Below are positions 8,588-17,242 of a DNA stretch of 43,987 nucleotides, in pieces. The notes beneath the pieces were generated by a model. That model was not told the DNA's origin. It saw only the letters and a list, made by a program, of their open reading frames with translations, and made no database searches. This DNA comes from Pseudonocardia sp. CNS-004. GTDB taxonomy: Bacteria; Actinomycetota; Actinomycetes; Mycobacteriales; Pseudonocardiaceae. The DNA is taken from contig MKJV01000125.1 of the NCBI GenBank assembly GCA_001942185.1, forward strand, positions 1 to 43,987, in the 5' to 3' direction. Both the position numbers and the translations under genes were made by a program. The number at the start of each line of letters is the position of its first letter. Within the stretch, counting starts at the first letter, position 1.

Positions 8588-10014
8588 CCGGGGAACCGCT
8601 GGGTCAGCCAGCTGCGCACCAGCTCCAGCGCCGACGGGTCCATGGTCGTGTCGATCGTGGCGTACTCGTCCAGCCCACCGTTGACGGCGGGCTGCATCAG
8701 GTGGTTCAGCCCCGGCAGGGTGCGGACCGTGGCGTCCGGGTTCCCGGCGAGCAGCGACCGCATCAGCGGCTCGTTCTGCCCCGCGGGCACCTGGAGGTCG
8801 GCACCGCCGTAGAACGCCAGCACCGGGACGCGCAGCGCCTGCAGCGCCGGGGCCGGGTCGTGCACCGCCCACGAGCGGTAGTACGGGTTGACCGTCGACG
8901 CCACCTGCGCCTCGATCTGCTCCGGGGCGGGCTGTTGCTCCGGAGGCAGGCCGGTGGCCTGGGTGACGAGCTGGCGCACGGCCAGCGCACGCGCGCGGTC
9001 GTAGTCCTCGGCCCGCAGCAGGGCGACCAGGGTGCGGACGTACGCGACCTGGTTCCCGACCAGCTCGGGAGGAGCGCCCGCCGACTCCAGCAGCAGCTGG
9101 TTCTGCAGCGCCAGCACCTCCTCGCCCGACGCCGCCGGACCCGCCATCATGATCACGAATGCGAGCGGGGTGCGCTGCGCCACCAGCGGTGCGAGGTAGC
9201 CACCCTCGCTGTGCCCGAGCACGCCGATCCGGTCACGGTTGATCTCGGGGCGGCCGCGCAGGAAGTCCACGCCGGCCACGAGGTCGGCGGTGAGCTGGTC
9301 GTAGTCGGACTCGAGGAGCTGACCGCCGGAGCCGCCGACGCCGCGGTCGTCGACCCGCAGCACGGCGTATCCCGCGCGGGTCAGGATGTCGGCGAGCAGC
9401 AGGAACGGCTTGTGCCCGAAGAGCTCCTCGTCGCGGTTCTGCGCGCCGCTGCCGGTGGCGAGCACCACCGCGGTGAACGGGCCCGGCCCCTCCGGCCGGG
9501 TCAGCGTGCCCGCCAGCTCGACGTCCTGACCGGGGTACTTCACGTCCTCGCTGCGGTACGGGAACGGCGGCTTGGGCTCCTGCGGCCTCCCCGCGACGGG
9601 CCCGGGACGCAGGACGAGCGGGTAGGACTGCCCGAACTGCGTGAACGCGCCGGGGATGCTCTTGCCGTCGGTCTCGAACGTGCCGCGGTACCACGCGTCG
9701 CCCCCCACGTCGGGAAGGCGGAAGTAGAGCTCGCGGCCCTCGAGCAGCACGTCGGAAAGCGGCATGGCCTTGATCGCCTGAGCCGGGATGTCGATCTCGC
9801 CGCGGAGCCCACCGTTCTCGGCCGTCAGCCGGATTCCGATCTCGACGGCCGCGCCGGGGATCCCGATCCGGCCGGCCCACTCGCCTGCCGTGGTCTCCAC
9901 GGTGGGTGTCACCGGCGCGGGCGGGGGAGGAGGGGGCGGAGATGGGGCCGTCGCCGCAGCGCAGCCCGCGAGCAGCAGCAGCACGACGGGCAGAGCGGCG
10001 AGCAACCGGTGCAT
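8584..10014 (-). CDS. Secreted lipoprotein, alpha/beta hydrolase
   Basis: An N-terminal lipoprotein signal (LPVVLLLLAGCAAATA) leads into a Pro-rich linker and a DUF3887-like beta domain of about 110 residues, then an alpha/beta-hydrolase core with the nucleophile elbow GHSEGG, an oxyanion VLATGSGAQNRDE region, the acid in FYGGADLQVP and the catalytic His in LPGLNHLMQP. The overall design resembles secreted esterases/peptidases with an N-terminal DUF3887-like domain. The 3' end overlaps that of tadA on the other strand. A GTG three codons upstream (10023) is an alternative start. The substrate is unknown. Confidence 0.82.
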   Translation of the reverse strand: MHRLLAALPVVLLLLAGCAAATAPSPPPPPPPAPVTPTVETTAGEWAGRIGIPGAAVEIGIRLTAENGGLRGEIDIPAQAIKAMPLSDVLLEGRELYFRLPDVGGDAWYRGTFETDGKSIPGAFTQFGQSYPLVLRPGPVAGRPQEPKPPFPYRSEDVKYPGQDVELAGTLTRPEGPGPFTAVVLATGSGAQNRDEELFGHKPFLLLADILTRAGYAVLRVDDRGVGGSGGQLLESDYDQLTADLVAGVDFLRGRPEINRDRIGVLGHSEGGYLAPLVAQRTPLAFVIMMAGPAASGEEVLALQNQLLLESAGAPPELVGNQVAYVRTLVALLRAEDYDRARALAVRQLVTQATGLPPEQQPAPEQIEAQVASTVNPYYRSWAVHDPAPALQALRVPVLAFYGGADLQVPAGQNEPLMRSLLAGNPDATVRTLPGLNHLMQPAVNGGLDEYATIDTTMDPSALELVRSWLTQRFPG

Positions 10015-10047
10015 GGCGATCACCGTATTGGAGGAGCCCCGGCCGGG

Positions 10048-10796
10048 TTAACCCAGTCGTCCTGCGGCGATCACACGGGCCAGGAACTGCCGGGTCCGTT
10101 CGTGTTCGGGTTCGCCGAGCACCTGGCCGGTGGGCCGGATTCGAGTACCCGCCCGCCGTCGAGGAAGCAGACGCGGTCCGACACCTGGCGGGCGAAGCCC
10201 ATCTCGTGGGTGGCCATGAGGATCGTGACGCCGTCGGCGGCGAGGCCGCGGACGATGGCGAGCACCTCGCCGACCAGTTCGGGGTCCAACGCGGACGTGA
10301 TCTCGTCGAGGAGCAGCAGCCGGGGGCGGACGGCGAGAGCTCGGGCGATCGCGACGCGTTGCTGCTGGCCGCCGGAGAGCCGGTCGGGGTGGGCGTCGGC
10401 GCGGTCGGCGAGCCCGACGCGGTCGAGCAGGTCCCGGGCGCGGGCGTCGGCCTCGTCGGCGGGCAGGCCGTGCACGACACGCGGGGCGAGCGCGATGTTC
10501 GCCGCGGCGGTCATGTGCGGGAACAGGTTGAAGGCCTGGAACACGATGGCCATGCGGCGTTGCGCGGCGGCGGCGTCGTTGCGCGGGTCGGAGACGTCGA
10601 CGCCGTCGAGCAGGATCTGCCCGTCGTCGATCTCCTCGAGCAGGTCGACGCAGCGCAGGAGGGTCGACTTCCCGGAGCCCGACGAGCCGATGACCGTGAC
10701 CACCTGGTGCTCGTCGACGGTGAGGCCGACGTGGTCGAGCACGGTGGTGTCGCCGTAGCGCTTGACGAGGTCGCGGACCTCGAGAACGGGGGTCAT
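10048..10796 (-). CDS. Polar amino-acid ABC transporter ATP-binding protein, one frameshift
   Basis: This ATPase of the GlnQ/HisP family energises uptake of a polar amino acid. Walker A is GSSGSGKST, the Q-loop is VFQAFNLFPH, the signature is LSGGQQQR, and Walker B is LLLLDEITSALDP, followed by the MATHEMGFARQ switch His. The last 28 codons need one missing base near 10128 restored, giving VLGEPEHERTRQFL, a typical ending, and a TAA stop at 10048. The ATG overlaps the permease stop by 4 bp (ATGA). Confidence 0.9.
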
Positions 10797-11653
10797 GCGA
10801 GTCCCTGTCTGCGGGTCGCGCGGGCCGCCACGGCGTCGGCGATCCGCCCGGTGGGCACCGCGAGCAGCACGAACAGCAGCGCCGCGACGACGTACGGGGT
10901 GAAGTCGAAGGTGCGCGCGGAGGCGATCTGGGCGGCGCGGATCGCGTCCACGGCCCCGAGCACCGAGATCAGGCCGACGTCCTTCTGCAGCGCGACGAAG
11001 TCGTTGAGCAGCGGTGGCAGCACCCGCCGGACGGCCTGCGGGAGGATCACCAGCCGCATCGACTGGCGGTGGGTGAGGCCGAGCGAGCGGGCCGCGGCGC
11101 GTTGCGAGGGGTGCACCGACTCGATGCCCGCCCGGAAGACCTCGGCGACGTACGCGGAGTAGATGAGGATCAGCGTGATCGTGCCGAGGACGGCGGTGTC
11201 GGTGGGGATGCCCTGCAGGCGTAGCGCGGGGAGCCCGAAGCCGATCAGGTAGAGCGCGATGAGCAGCGGCACACCGCGGAACAGGTCGACGTAGCCGGTG
11301 GCCAGCGCGCGCAGCGGGAAGAAGACCGGGCCGCGCAGCGTGCGCAGCACGGCGATCAGCAGACCGAGCAGGAGGACACCGATCTCGGCGACCACCAGCA
11401 CCCGGACGTTCAGCCACAGGCCGGACAGGATGGCGGGCAGCGACTCCCAGCCGACGCGCAGGTCGAGGAACGTGTCCTGCACGCGCGGCCAACCCGGGGC
11501 GCTGGTCACCCCGACCGCGACGGCCACCGCGAACACCACGGTGGACGCGAGCGCCACCAGGGTGGAGCGCCGGGCCCGCGACCGCCGGTAGGCCTGCCGC
11601 TCGCGGGCCAGCGGGCTCAGCGCCAGCTCTGGGGTCGCTAGCTCTGGGGTCAC
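10793..11653 (-). CDS. Polar amino-acid ABC transporter permease
   Basis: Membrane permease of the HisM/GlnP family, 286 residues with about five membrane segments. The family's EAA loop is visible: SQRAAARSLGLTHRQSMRLV followed by ILPQAVRRVLPPL; FRGVPLLIALYLIGFGLP is the conserved amino-acid permease segment. The GTG start overlaps the stop of the binding-protein gene by 3 bp and the 3' end overlaps the ATPase start, so the three genes form one tightly coupled operon transcribed leftwards. Confidence 0.93.
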   Translation of the reverse strand: MTPELATPELALSPLARERQAYRRSRARRSTLVALASTVVFAVAVAVGVTSAPGWPRVQDTFLDLRVGWESLPAILSGLWLNVRVLVVAEIGVLLLGLLIAVLRTLRGPVFFPLRALATGYVDLFRGVPLLIALYLIGFGLPALRLQGIPTDTAVLGTITLILIYSAYVAEVFRAGIESVHPSQRAAARSLGLTHRQSMRLVILPQAVRRVLPPLLNDFVALQKDVGLISVLGAVDAIRAAQIASARTFDFTPYVVAALLFVLLAVPTGRIADAVAARATRRQGLA

Positions 11654-12513
11654 CGCAGCTCCGGCGCGGTCTCCGCAGAGGCGAGCCACTGCTGCTCCAG
11701 CGCGGCGAGGGTGCCGTCCGCGCGCAGCTTCTCGACCGCGGCCGTGACGCACGCGGTGAGCGGGCTGTCCTTGTCCAGCACGGCCCCGAACTGCTCCGGC
11801 GTGCCTTCGCCCAGCGGCAGCTGCCCGACGATCGTGGCGTTCTCCAGCTCCGCCGAGGTGATGTAGAACGCCGTGGGCAGGTCCACCACGATCGCGTCGA
11901 CCTGGCCGTTGGACAGCGCGAGCTTCGCGTCGTCGTTGGTGTTGAACACCGCGGGCTCGGCCGCGGGAGCGATCTGGTCGACGATGGCCTCGTAGCTGGT
12001 GGTGCCCACCTGCGCACCCAGCCGCACACCCTTCAGGTCGGCGATCGACGTGGTGCCCGCCACCGGGGCGTCGGAGAGCGCGACCACGGCCTGCTTCACG
12101 TCGTAGTAGGGCGCGGAGAAGTCCACGGCCTGCGCCCGCTCCGGGGTGATCGAGAACTCGGTGAGGTTGAGGTCGTAGGACTTGGGCCCGGGCTGGATCG
12201 AGGCGTTGAACGGCACCCGGACCCAGGTGACCTGCTCCCGCGGGTAGCCGAGCCGGTCGGCGACCGCGTACGCCACGGCACTCTCGAAGCCGCGCCCGGA
12301 CGCCGGGTCGTCGTCGAGGTACCACGGCGGGTACACCGGCTGGTCCGTACCGAACGTGAGCGTGCCCGCCGTGAGAGTGGGGAGGGCGCCGGGCTCGCAC
12401 GACGATCCGCCCGCCGCCGGGGGAGCGGCGACGGGCTCCGGGGCGCACGCGGCAGCGGCGAGGACGAGAACGGCCGCCGCGAGCACCCGGCGGACCGCTG
12501 ACGAGGAGATCAC
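11650..12513 (-). CDS. Amino-acid ABC transporter substrate-binding lipoprotein
   Basis: Extracellular solute-binding protein family 3. The lipobox LAAAAC follows a hydrophobic signal (VLAAAVLVLAAAACAPEP), so it is lipid-anchored. Type II periplasmic-binding features include YPPWYLDDD, GFESAVAYAVADRLG, PFNASIQPGPKSYDLNL and LKGVRLGAQVGTTSYEAI. The GTG at 12513 has GGTGGAG nine bases upstream; the longer frame to 12657 runs through the tRNA gene and is discarded. It heads the three-gene uptake operon. Ligand specificity cannot be read from sequence. Confidence 0.92.
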   Translation of the reverse strand: MISSSAVRRVLAAAVLVLAAAACAPEPVAAPPAAGGSSCEPGALPTLTAGTLTFGTDQPVYPPWYLDDDPASGRGFESAVAYAVADRLGYPREQVTWVRVPFNASIQPGPKSYDLNLTEFSITPERAQAVDFSAPYYDVKQAVVALSDAPVAGTTSIADLKGVRLGAQVGTTSYEAIVDQIAPAAEPAVFNTNDDAKLALSNGQVDAIVVDLPTAFYITSAELENATIVGQLPLGEGTPEQFGAVLDKDSPLTACVTAAVEKLRADGTLAALEQQWLASAETAPELR

Positions 12514-12580
12514 CGCTGGATTCTCCACCGTCGCCCGGGCGGGTCGGAACGCAGGCGGGGGACCTTGTAAGCTCGTCGGC

Positions 12581-12668
12581 GGTAGCGTGTCCGAGCGGCC
12601 GAAGGAGCGCGCCTCGAAAGCGCGTGAGGTGCAAGCCTCCGTGGGTTCAAATCCCACCGCTACCGCCA
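12581..12668 (+). tRNA. tRNA-Ser (CGA)
   Basis: Acceptor GGTAGCG pairs with CGCTACC at 12658-12664, and the 3' CCA is encoded. The anticodon loop CTCGAAA gives CGA, reading codon UCG. The long variable arm and GGTTCAAATCC T-loop are typical of a class II tRNA. Confidence 0.97.
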
Positions 12669-12682
12669 GCCTGAACAGGCGA

Positions 12683-12717
12683 AACGCCGGGCCTCCCGCG
12701 AGGGAGGGCCCGGCGTT
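12683..12717 (+). terminator. Terminator after tRNA-Ser(CGA)
   Basis: A 15-bp GC-rich stem (12683-12697 with 12702-12717, one bulge) with a GCGA tetraloop, starting 15 bp after the tRNA. Confidence 0.8.
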
Positions 12718-12723
12718 CGTCGT

Positions 12724-12748
12724 TGTGGTTGCAGTCGTGGGTGCAGTT
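12724..12748 (+). repeat. Att-arm-like sequence downstream of tRNA-Ser(CGA)
   Basis: These 25 bases match 22 of 25 of the sequence at 42795-42819 (minus strand), which follows the terminator of tRNA-Ser(GGA) at the same relative place beside the integrase gene. Both contain two GGTTGCAGT-like units. I infer a former integration site or a footprint of a related integrase. Confidence 0.45.
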
Positions 12749-13046
12749 CGGCTCTTCAGGCGGCCGGTGGCGGTCCCTCACCGGCACCCGGAGGCATCGC
12801 GTAGCTCGAACAAGCGTGCGATGCCGTCCGTCGTCATGAGGTGCGAGGCGCGATGTACAAGCCGTGGAGCTCCACGACGGCGGTACCGCCGTCGCTGGAT
12901 CGGCCGGTGTGGGTGGATCTCGAGCAGGGCCGCATGCACGGACGGGGAGTGCTCGTGCCTCACCGCCTCAGTAGCGATCGCCCGCGAGCTGGACCTCCTG
13001 CAGTCCGCCGTGCACGGCGGAACGGCGGACGGCAGCCTGAGTGGTG
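12749..13046. other. Region without a convincing gene
   Basis: Reading frames on both strands show no recognisable family and poor codon character. It may be decayed mobile DNA between the att-like sequence and the accessory genes. Confidence 0.4.
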
Positions 13047-13424
13047 TCAGCCGCTGCTGTACGGATCGTCGATGACGTCGAGCCACGACCCGTCAGGCTG
13101 CTTGCGCATGACGTCAGTGGCTCGGCCGTCCAGGTTGACGGCGTTCCCGTCAGGGTCGGTCCCGCCCTTGAGGGTCCACTCGCCGTACGCCACGGCGAGG
13201 TCCCCGCTCTCGACCACAGCGACGGTTCGCAGTTGGAACTGCCCCTGCAGTGCGAGGAAGGAACCGAGCGCCTCACGTATCGCAGCGTGTCCGGTCACCG
13301 GGTTCCCGGGCTGCGGGATGACCGTCGCGCCCGGCTCGTAGAGCGCGACAAGAGCGTCGATGTCGCCGCCGTTGAACGCCTTCTCCCACTCCTGGTGGAG
13401 CTGCCGGGGATTCTGCACTGACAC
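13047..13424 (-). CDS. SnoaL-like / DUF4440 NTF2-fold protein
   Basis: A 125-residue protein of the SgcJ/EcaC (SnoaL-like, NTF2-fold) type: WEKAFNGGDIDALVALYEPGATVIPQPG is the family's N-terminal helix-strand unit, followed by GHAAIREALGSFLAL and a C-terminal MRKQPDGSWLDVIDDPYS segment. Such proteins bind small hydrophobic ligands or act as isomerases or cyclases; here the role is unknown. The GTG at 13424 has a strong GAGGAGG site five bases upstream and is preferred to the longer frame. Confidence 0.78.
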   Translation of the reverse strand: MSVQNPRQLHQEWEKAFNGGDIDALVALYEPGATVIPQPGNPVTGHAAIREALGSFLALQGQFQLRTVAVVESGDLAVAYGEWTLKGGTDPDGNAVNLDGRATDVMRKQPDGSWLDVIDDPYSSG

Positions 13425-13724
13425 CGCGGCCTCCTCGATGACTTGATGGCCGACCAGCCGGCCGACCAGCGTCTCGCGGTCTGCTCGCCGCGTCGAGGCT
13501 CCGTCCACCATACGTCCGCAGGGCTTGACCCGGATGCGCGCGGGCGTCTCGCCTGGCGGCTCGCGGGCACGCGGTCAGTGCGCCGCGTCGTCCCAGCGAG
13601 CGTCCACCCGCGCCGCGCAGCGCGTGCATCGCCGCCTTGGCGACGTGGGCGGCGTCGCGGGAGATCATCACGTTGGTCCATGGTGCCTGTCGGAGCTTGA
13701 GGCGCCTGTCTCATGCCGTGTCGC
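13425..13724. other. Intergenic stretch, nothing recognised
   Basis: Frames here give only low-complexity Arg/Ala-rich translations. A small CCGACCAGC direct repeat is visible near 13451. No gene, RNA or clear promoter could be supported. Confidence 0.4.
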
Positions 13725-14336
13725 TCAGCTCTGTCGTAACCGGGTGAGCCATGCATGGCCGGGATCCCGCCGCTCGATCGCGGTCTGGAGCCAGGTCCGC
13801 TCGGACGGGCCGAGGACGGGAAGCGCAGCCTCGAAGTCGATGAGGTCCTTCGGGCGGGGCGATCTGGCCTTGTAATACAGCTGCACCTGAGGCGCGAGGA
13901 ACGGGACATCGCCCGCGGTGCGGCGGACAGCGACGCCAAGCGGAAGGCGGACGCCTGGATCGCGCCGCGAGACCCAGTCCATCCCGTCGGATTCGTCGAT
14001 CATGAGCTGGACTCGCCAGGGTGTGGCAGCGCTGGGACGGCACCACACGTCGTGCACCTCCCGCGGGAGGTTTTCGCCCCGCGCCCACGGCCGCAGAGCT
14101 CCCGGCGGGTCGGCTGCCCACAGCTCCCAACCGGGAAGAACGTCATGAGCGGCGATGTGGTCGGTGCGTAGCACGCTGATGTCGATGTCGGCGTGATCAC
14201 GAATTCGACGGCCCACCGCCAGTTCGATCGCCACCCCGCCTGCGACCCACCACGGCCCGGTATGCCGCGCGAACGACGCAGCGACCTCCTCGACACTCGC
14301 CGGCTCCCAGCGGCTCAGATCATCGGGGAAGACCAT
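13725..14336 (-). CDS. Nucleotidyltransferase-domain protein (aminoglycoside 2''-adenylyltransferase-like)
   Basis: The N-terminal region has the nucleotidyltransferase pattern WWVAGGVAIELAVGRRIRDH followed by ADIDI: the GG pair at residues 33-34 and metal-binding Asp50 and Asp52. The remainder (QLMIDESDGMDWVSRRDP, PQVQLYYKARSPRPKDLIDF) matches the AadB-like family, often misnamed amino acid transporter. It could adenylylate a small molecule or antibiotic; no resistance is implied without testing. 203 residues. It lies in a small accessory patch with the SnoaL-like and GNAT genes. Confidence 0.75.
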   Translation of the reverse strand: MVFPDDLSRWEPASVEEVAASFARHTGPWWVAGGVAIELAVGRRIRDHADIDISVLRTDHIAAHDVLPGWELWAADPPGALRPWARGENLPREVHDVWCRPSAATPWRVQLMIDESDGMDWVSRRDPGVRLPLGVAVRRTAGDVPFLAPQVQLYYKARSPRPKDLIDFEAALPVLGPSERTWLQTAIERRDPGHAWLTRLRQS

Positions 14337-14503
14337 CGGATCAGTCTTGCGGAACTCGGTGACCTGGATCGGGTGACGAGCACGGGTGAGAGCGGCGGAG
14401 CCCGGCGGCCTCCGAACGTGACGCCTCGCGGGGGGCCGTGTGCTCCGAGGACCTGGTAAGGGAGTGGTGAAGATCCGACTGCACCGACCGATCGAGAGGC
14501 GTC

Positions 14504-15034
14504 ATGAGCAACACCGTTGTTCTGCGAACCGCAGTGGCCGGCGATGCCGCGCCCCTGGCAGCCACCATCGCTGCCGCCTTCGAGCAGTATCGCGGCCGGC
14601 TCATCCCCGAATCGGGCGCCTTCCGCGAAACGGCTGAGGCGATCTCACGTGAGCTCGCGGATGGGACCGACGCCATCATCGCCGAGCAGAACGGCGAGAC
14701 ACTCGGCTGCGTCATGATCAAGGCAGGTCAGGATGATCTCTACTTCGGACGGCTGGCAGTAGTCCCGTCTGCGCGCGGTCGCGGCATCGCCCGACGCTTG
14801 GTCGAGGCCGTCGAGGCCGAAGCAGCACGTCGCGAGCTCACTGCTGTTCGGCTGAGCGTGCGCCTGGTGCTGACCGAGAACCAGCGGCTCTTCACCGCGT
14901 TGGGTTATGTGGAAACGTCGCGCGAAGCGCACCCGGGCTTCGACCATCCAACCTCTATCAACATGCGCAAGTCATTGCCACCGAACCGTGTCCCCGGATC
15001 GCATCGGTTGAACCACGGCGCCCAGCAGCTGTAG
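14504..15034 (+). CDS. GNAT family N-acetyltransferase
   Basis: The acetyl-CoA-binding motif A is YFGRLAVVPSARGRGIARRL, with the RGRGIA pyrophosphate loop; motif B includes NQRLFTALGYVETS. The N-terminal DAAPLAATIAAAFEQYRG helix is typical. 176 residues, normal length plus a short tail. ATG start at 14504 with GAGAGG five bases upstream. The acceptor substrate is unknown. Confidence 0.85.
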   Translation: MSNTVVLRTAVAGDAAPLAATIAAAFEQYRGRLIPESGAFRETAEAISRELADGTDAIIAEQNGETLGCVMIKAGQDDLYFGRLAVVPSARGRGIARRLVEAVEAEAARRELTAVRLSVRLVLTENQRLFTALGYVETSREAHPGFDHPTSINMRKSLPPNRVPGSHRLNHGAQQL

Positions 15035-15246
15035 CGCGAGCTGGCCGTTCTCGGCACACGGATGGACCACTTTCGCCGATCATGTGCACGTCGATCGTCG
15101 ACAGTGGTGGCAAGACGACACATCGGTCGTCCCGGCACCGTTTCCGGCGATCACGAGCCACCGGCCGGCTCATCACCCACGAGCCGGCGTCCACGCTCGG
15201 ACGATCCTGAACGAGAGATCGCACATCTCGCCCGGCGTTCTGGGTT

Positions 15247-15855
15247 TCAGGGCGTCTGCAGTGGGGCGCCGTTCGCGCACCGGGGGCAGTGCTGCGGCTC
15301 CCAGATCTCGTTCTCGCGGGTGGCGACGGCCTCGAGCGGCAGGCCGGCCGCCGCGGCAACCTCGGCGGGTGTGCCGCCGAGCGTGAGCAGCGCCCCGAGC
15401 GCCACCGGCCGGGCATCCGCCTGCGTGAGCGCGGCAAGGGTGGCCCGCACGGACGACCCGGCGTTGACGACGTCGTCGACCACGGCCACCCGCAGGCCGC
15501 GGAGCCGGCCCACGAGCACGCCGGGCAGCCGGTAGGTGGCCGCGTACAGGCCGCCGTCGCCCGCCGACACCCGCTCGGTGTGGCAGAACCGCACGCCCAG
15601 CCGCGCGGCGACGAGGTGGGCGAGGAACGCTCCGCCCACCGACGGGCCGCACACGACGTCGGGTGCGTGTGGCGCGACCAGTGCCGCGAGCCGGTCGACC
15701 GGACCGTCCAGCCGGCCCGGCTCCCAGAACAGCGCGTCGAGCTCCAGCCAGAGCTCGCCGTGGTGCCCGGATTCCAGTGGGAAGTGACCGGTGCGCGCCG
15801 ACATCAGGGCGAGCACCGCAGCGGAGGGATCAGCGGGGTCTTGCCGTTCGGTCAC
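15247..15855 (-). CDS. Orotate phosphoribosyltransferase-like protein
   Basis: Type I phosphoribosyltransferase fold with the PRPP-binding loop VAVVDDVVNAGSSVRA, preceded by CGPSVGGAFLAHLVAARLG and the flexible-loop area RLPGVLVGRL. The N-terminal TGHFPLESGHHGELWLELD resembles PyrE-type enzymes. An unusual C-terminal tail has a cysteine pair (EPQHCPRCANG). It may be a PyrE paralogue rather than the pyrimidine-pathway enzyme, since no pyr genes are near. The start could be GTG 15855 or ATG 15879; neither has a good ribosome site. It is divergent from the P450 gene. Confidence 0.75.
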   Translation of the reverse strand: MTERQDPADPSAAVLALMSARTGHFPLESGHHGELWLELDALFWEPGRLDGPVDRLAALVAPHAPDVVCGPSVGGAFLAHLVAARLGVRFCHTERVSAGDGGLYAATYRLPGVLVGRLRGLRVAVVDDVVNAGSSVRATLAALTQADARPVALGALLTLGGTPAEVAAAAGLPLEAVATRENEIWEPQHCPRCANGAPLQTP

Positions 15856-15920
15856 GATCGAATGCCGCACACGGCACATCTTTCACACGGACGTGCCGTA
15901 CCTGCATAGAGTTCTGCTGC

Positions 15921-17242
15921 ATGTGGGGGGCCCGCAGACGCATCATCACCTCTCTCGCCCGGCTTCGGCTGGGGCGCAGGCGCAGCGGCAGCACGGATGC
16001 GTTGCTGTCCGTTCTGCCCGACTCGGCGCTGGTGCCGCTGCAGCGTGCCGGGCTGGACCCGGTGGCCGAGCTCGCGGCGCGCCGCGACGTGGAGCCGGTG
16101 GGCCGGATGAAGCTCCCCTTCGGGCTGCGGGCGTGGCTGGTCACCGGGTACGAGGAGGCCAAGGAGGTGCTCGCGAACGGTCCCGCGTTCAGCAACGACT
16201 TCACCAACCTGGTCGGCACGGTCGGGATCACCGCCGAGCAGAACCCGGGAGGTCTCGGGTTCACCGACCCGCCCGACCACACCCGCCTGCGCCGGTTGCT
16301 CACCCCGGAGTTCACGGGGCACCGCCTGCGCAGGCTCGCGCCCCGGATCGAGGCCATCGTGGCCGGGCAGCTGGACGAGATGGCCGAGGTCGCGGCGGCG
16401 GGCGGCCGCGTCGACCTCGTGCAGAGCTTCGCGCTGCCGATCCCGTCGCTCACGATCTGCGAGCTGCTCGGCGTGCCCTACTCCGATCGCGCCGAGTTCC
16501 AGCGCCTGTCCACCACCCGCTTCGACCTGCTCGGTGGGGTCACGGGGTCGCTCGGTGCGATCTCGGAGTCCATGGAGTACCTGCTCAAGATCGTGCAGAA
16601 CCAGCGCGACGAGCCGGGCGACGGCCTGCTCGGCCGGCTGGTGCGCGAGCACGGCGACGACCTGTCCGACCACGAGCTCGCAGGCCTCGCCGACGGCCTG
16701 CTCACCGGCGGGCTGGAGACCACGGCCAGCATGCTCGCGCTCGGCACCATCGTGCTCATGCAGCACCCGCAGAGCCGCGAGGCGATCCGGGAGGACGACG
16801 ACGCGGTCGACCCGTTCGTCGACGAGCTGCTGCGCTACCTCACGGTCGTGCAGGTGGCGTTCCCGCGCTTCGCCAAGCAGCGGGTCGAGATCGGCGGTGC
16901 CGTCATCGAGGAGGGCGACATCGTCCTGTGCTCGCTGAGCGCGGCCAACCGCGACGGCGGGCTGGACGACTTCGACCCGAGCCGCCCCGCCCGTCCCCAC
17001 CTCGCGTTCGGCCACGGGCTGCACCGCTGCATCGGCGCCGAGCTCGCCCGCATGGAGCTGCGCGCCGCGTACCCGGCGCTCGTGCGCCGCTTCCCCGACA
17101 TCACCATCGGCGCGGAGCCGTCGCAGCTGCGTTCCGGAAGCTGTCGTTCGTGTTCGGCGTCGACACGCTCCCCGTCGAGCTCGGGTGGCACGGCTCGGCG
17201 ACCGAACCGGTGCCGAACGCCGGGGTGAACCCCGCGAGCTGA
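15921..17242 (+). CDS. Cytochrome P450, one frameshift near the C-terminus
   Basis: Haem-thiolate monooxygenase. The Cys ligand motif FGHGLHRCIG puts the ligand at Cys370; the K-helix ExxR is ELLR in VDELLRYL; the I-helix is GLLTGGLETTAS, with an acidic/Thr pair altered to Glu-Thr-Thr; FTDPPDHTRLRRLLTPEF is the conserved C-helix region. One G appears missing near 17131; restoring it gives LRFRKLSFVFGVDTLPVELGW, the normal ending. No ferredoxin gene is adjacent. The stop abuts the convergent ammonia-lyase stop with no gap. The substrate is unknown. Confidence 0.92.
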
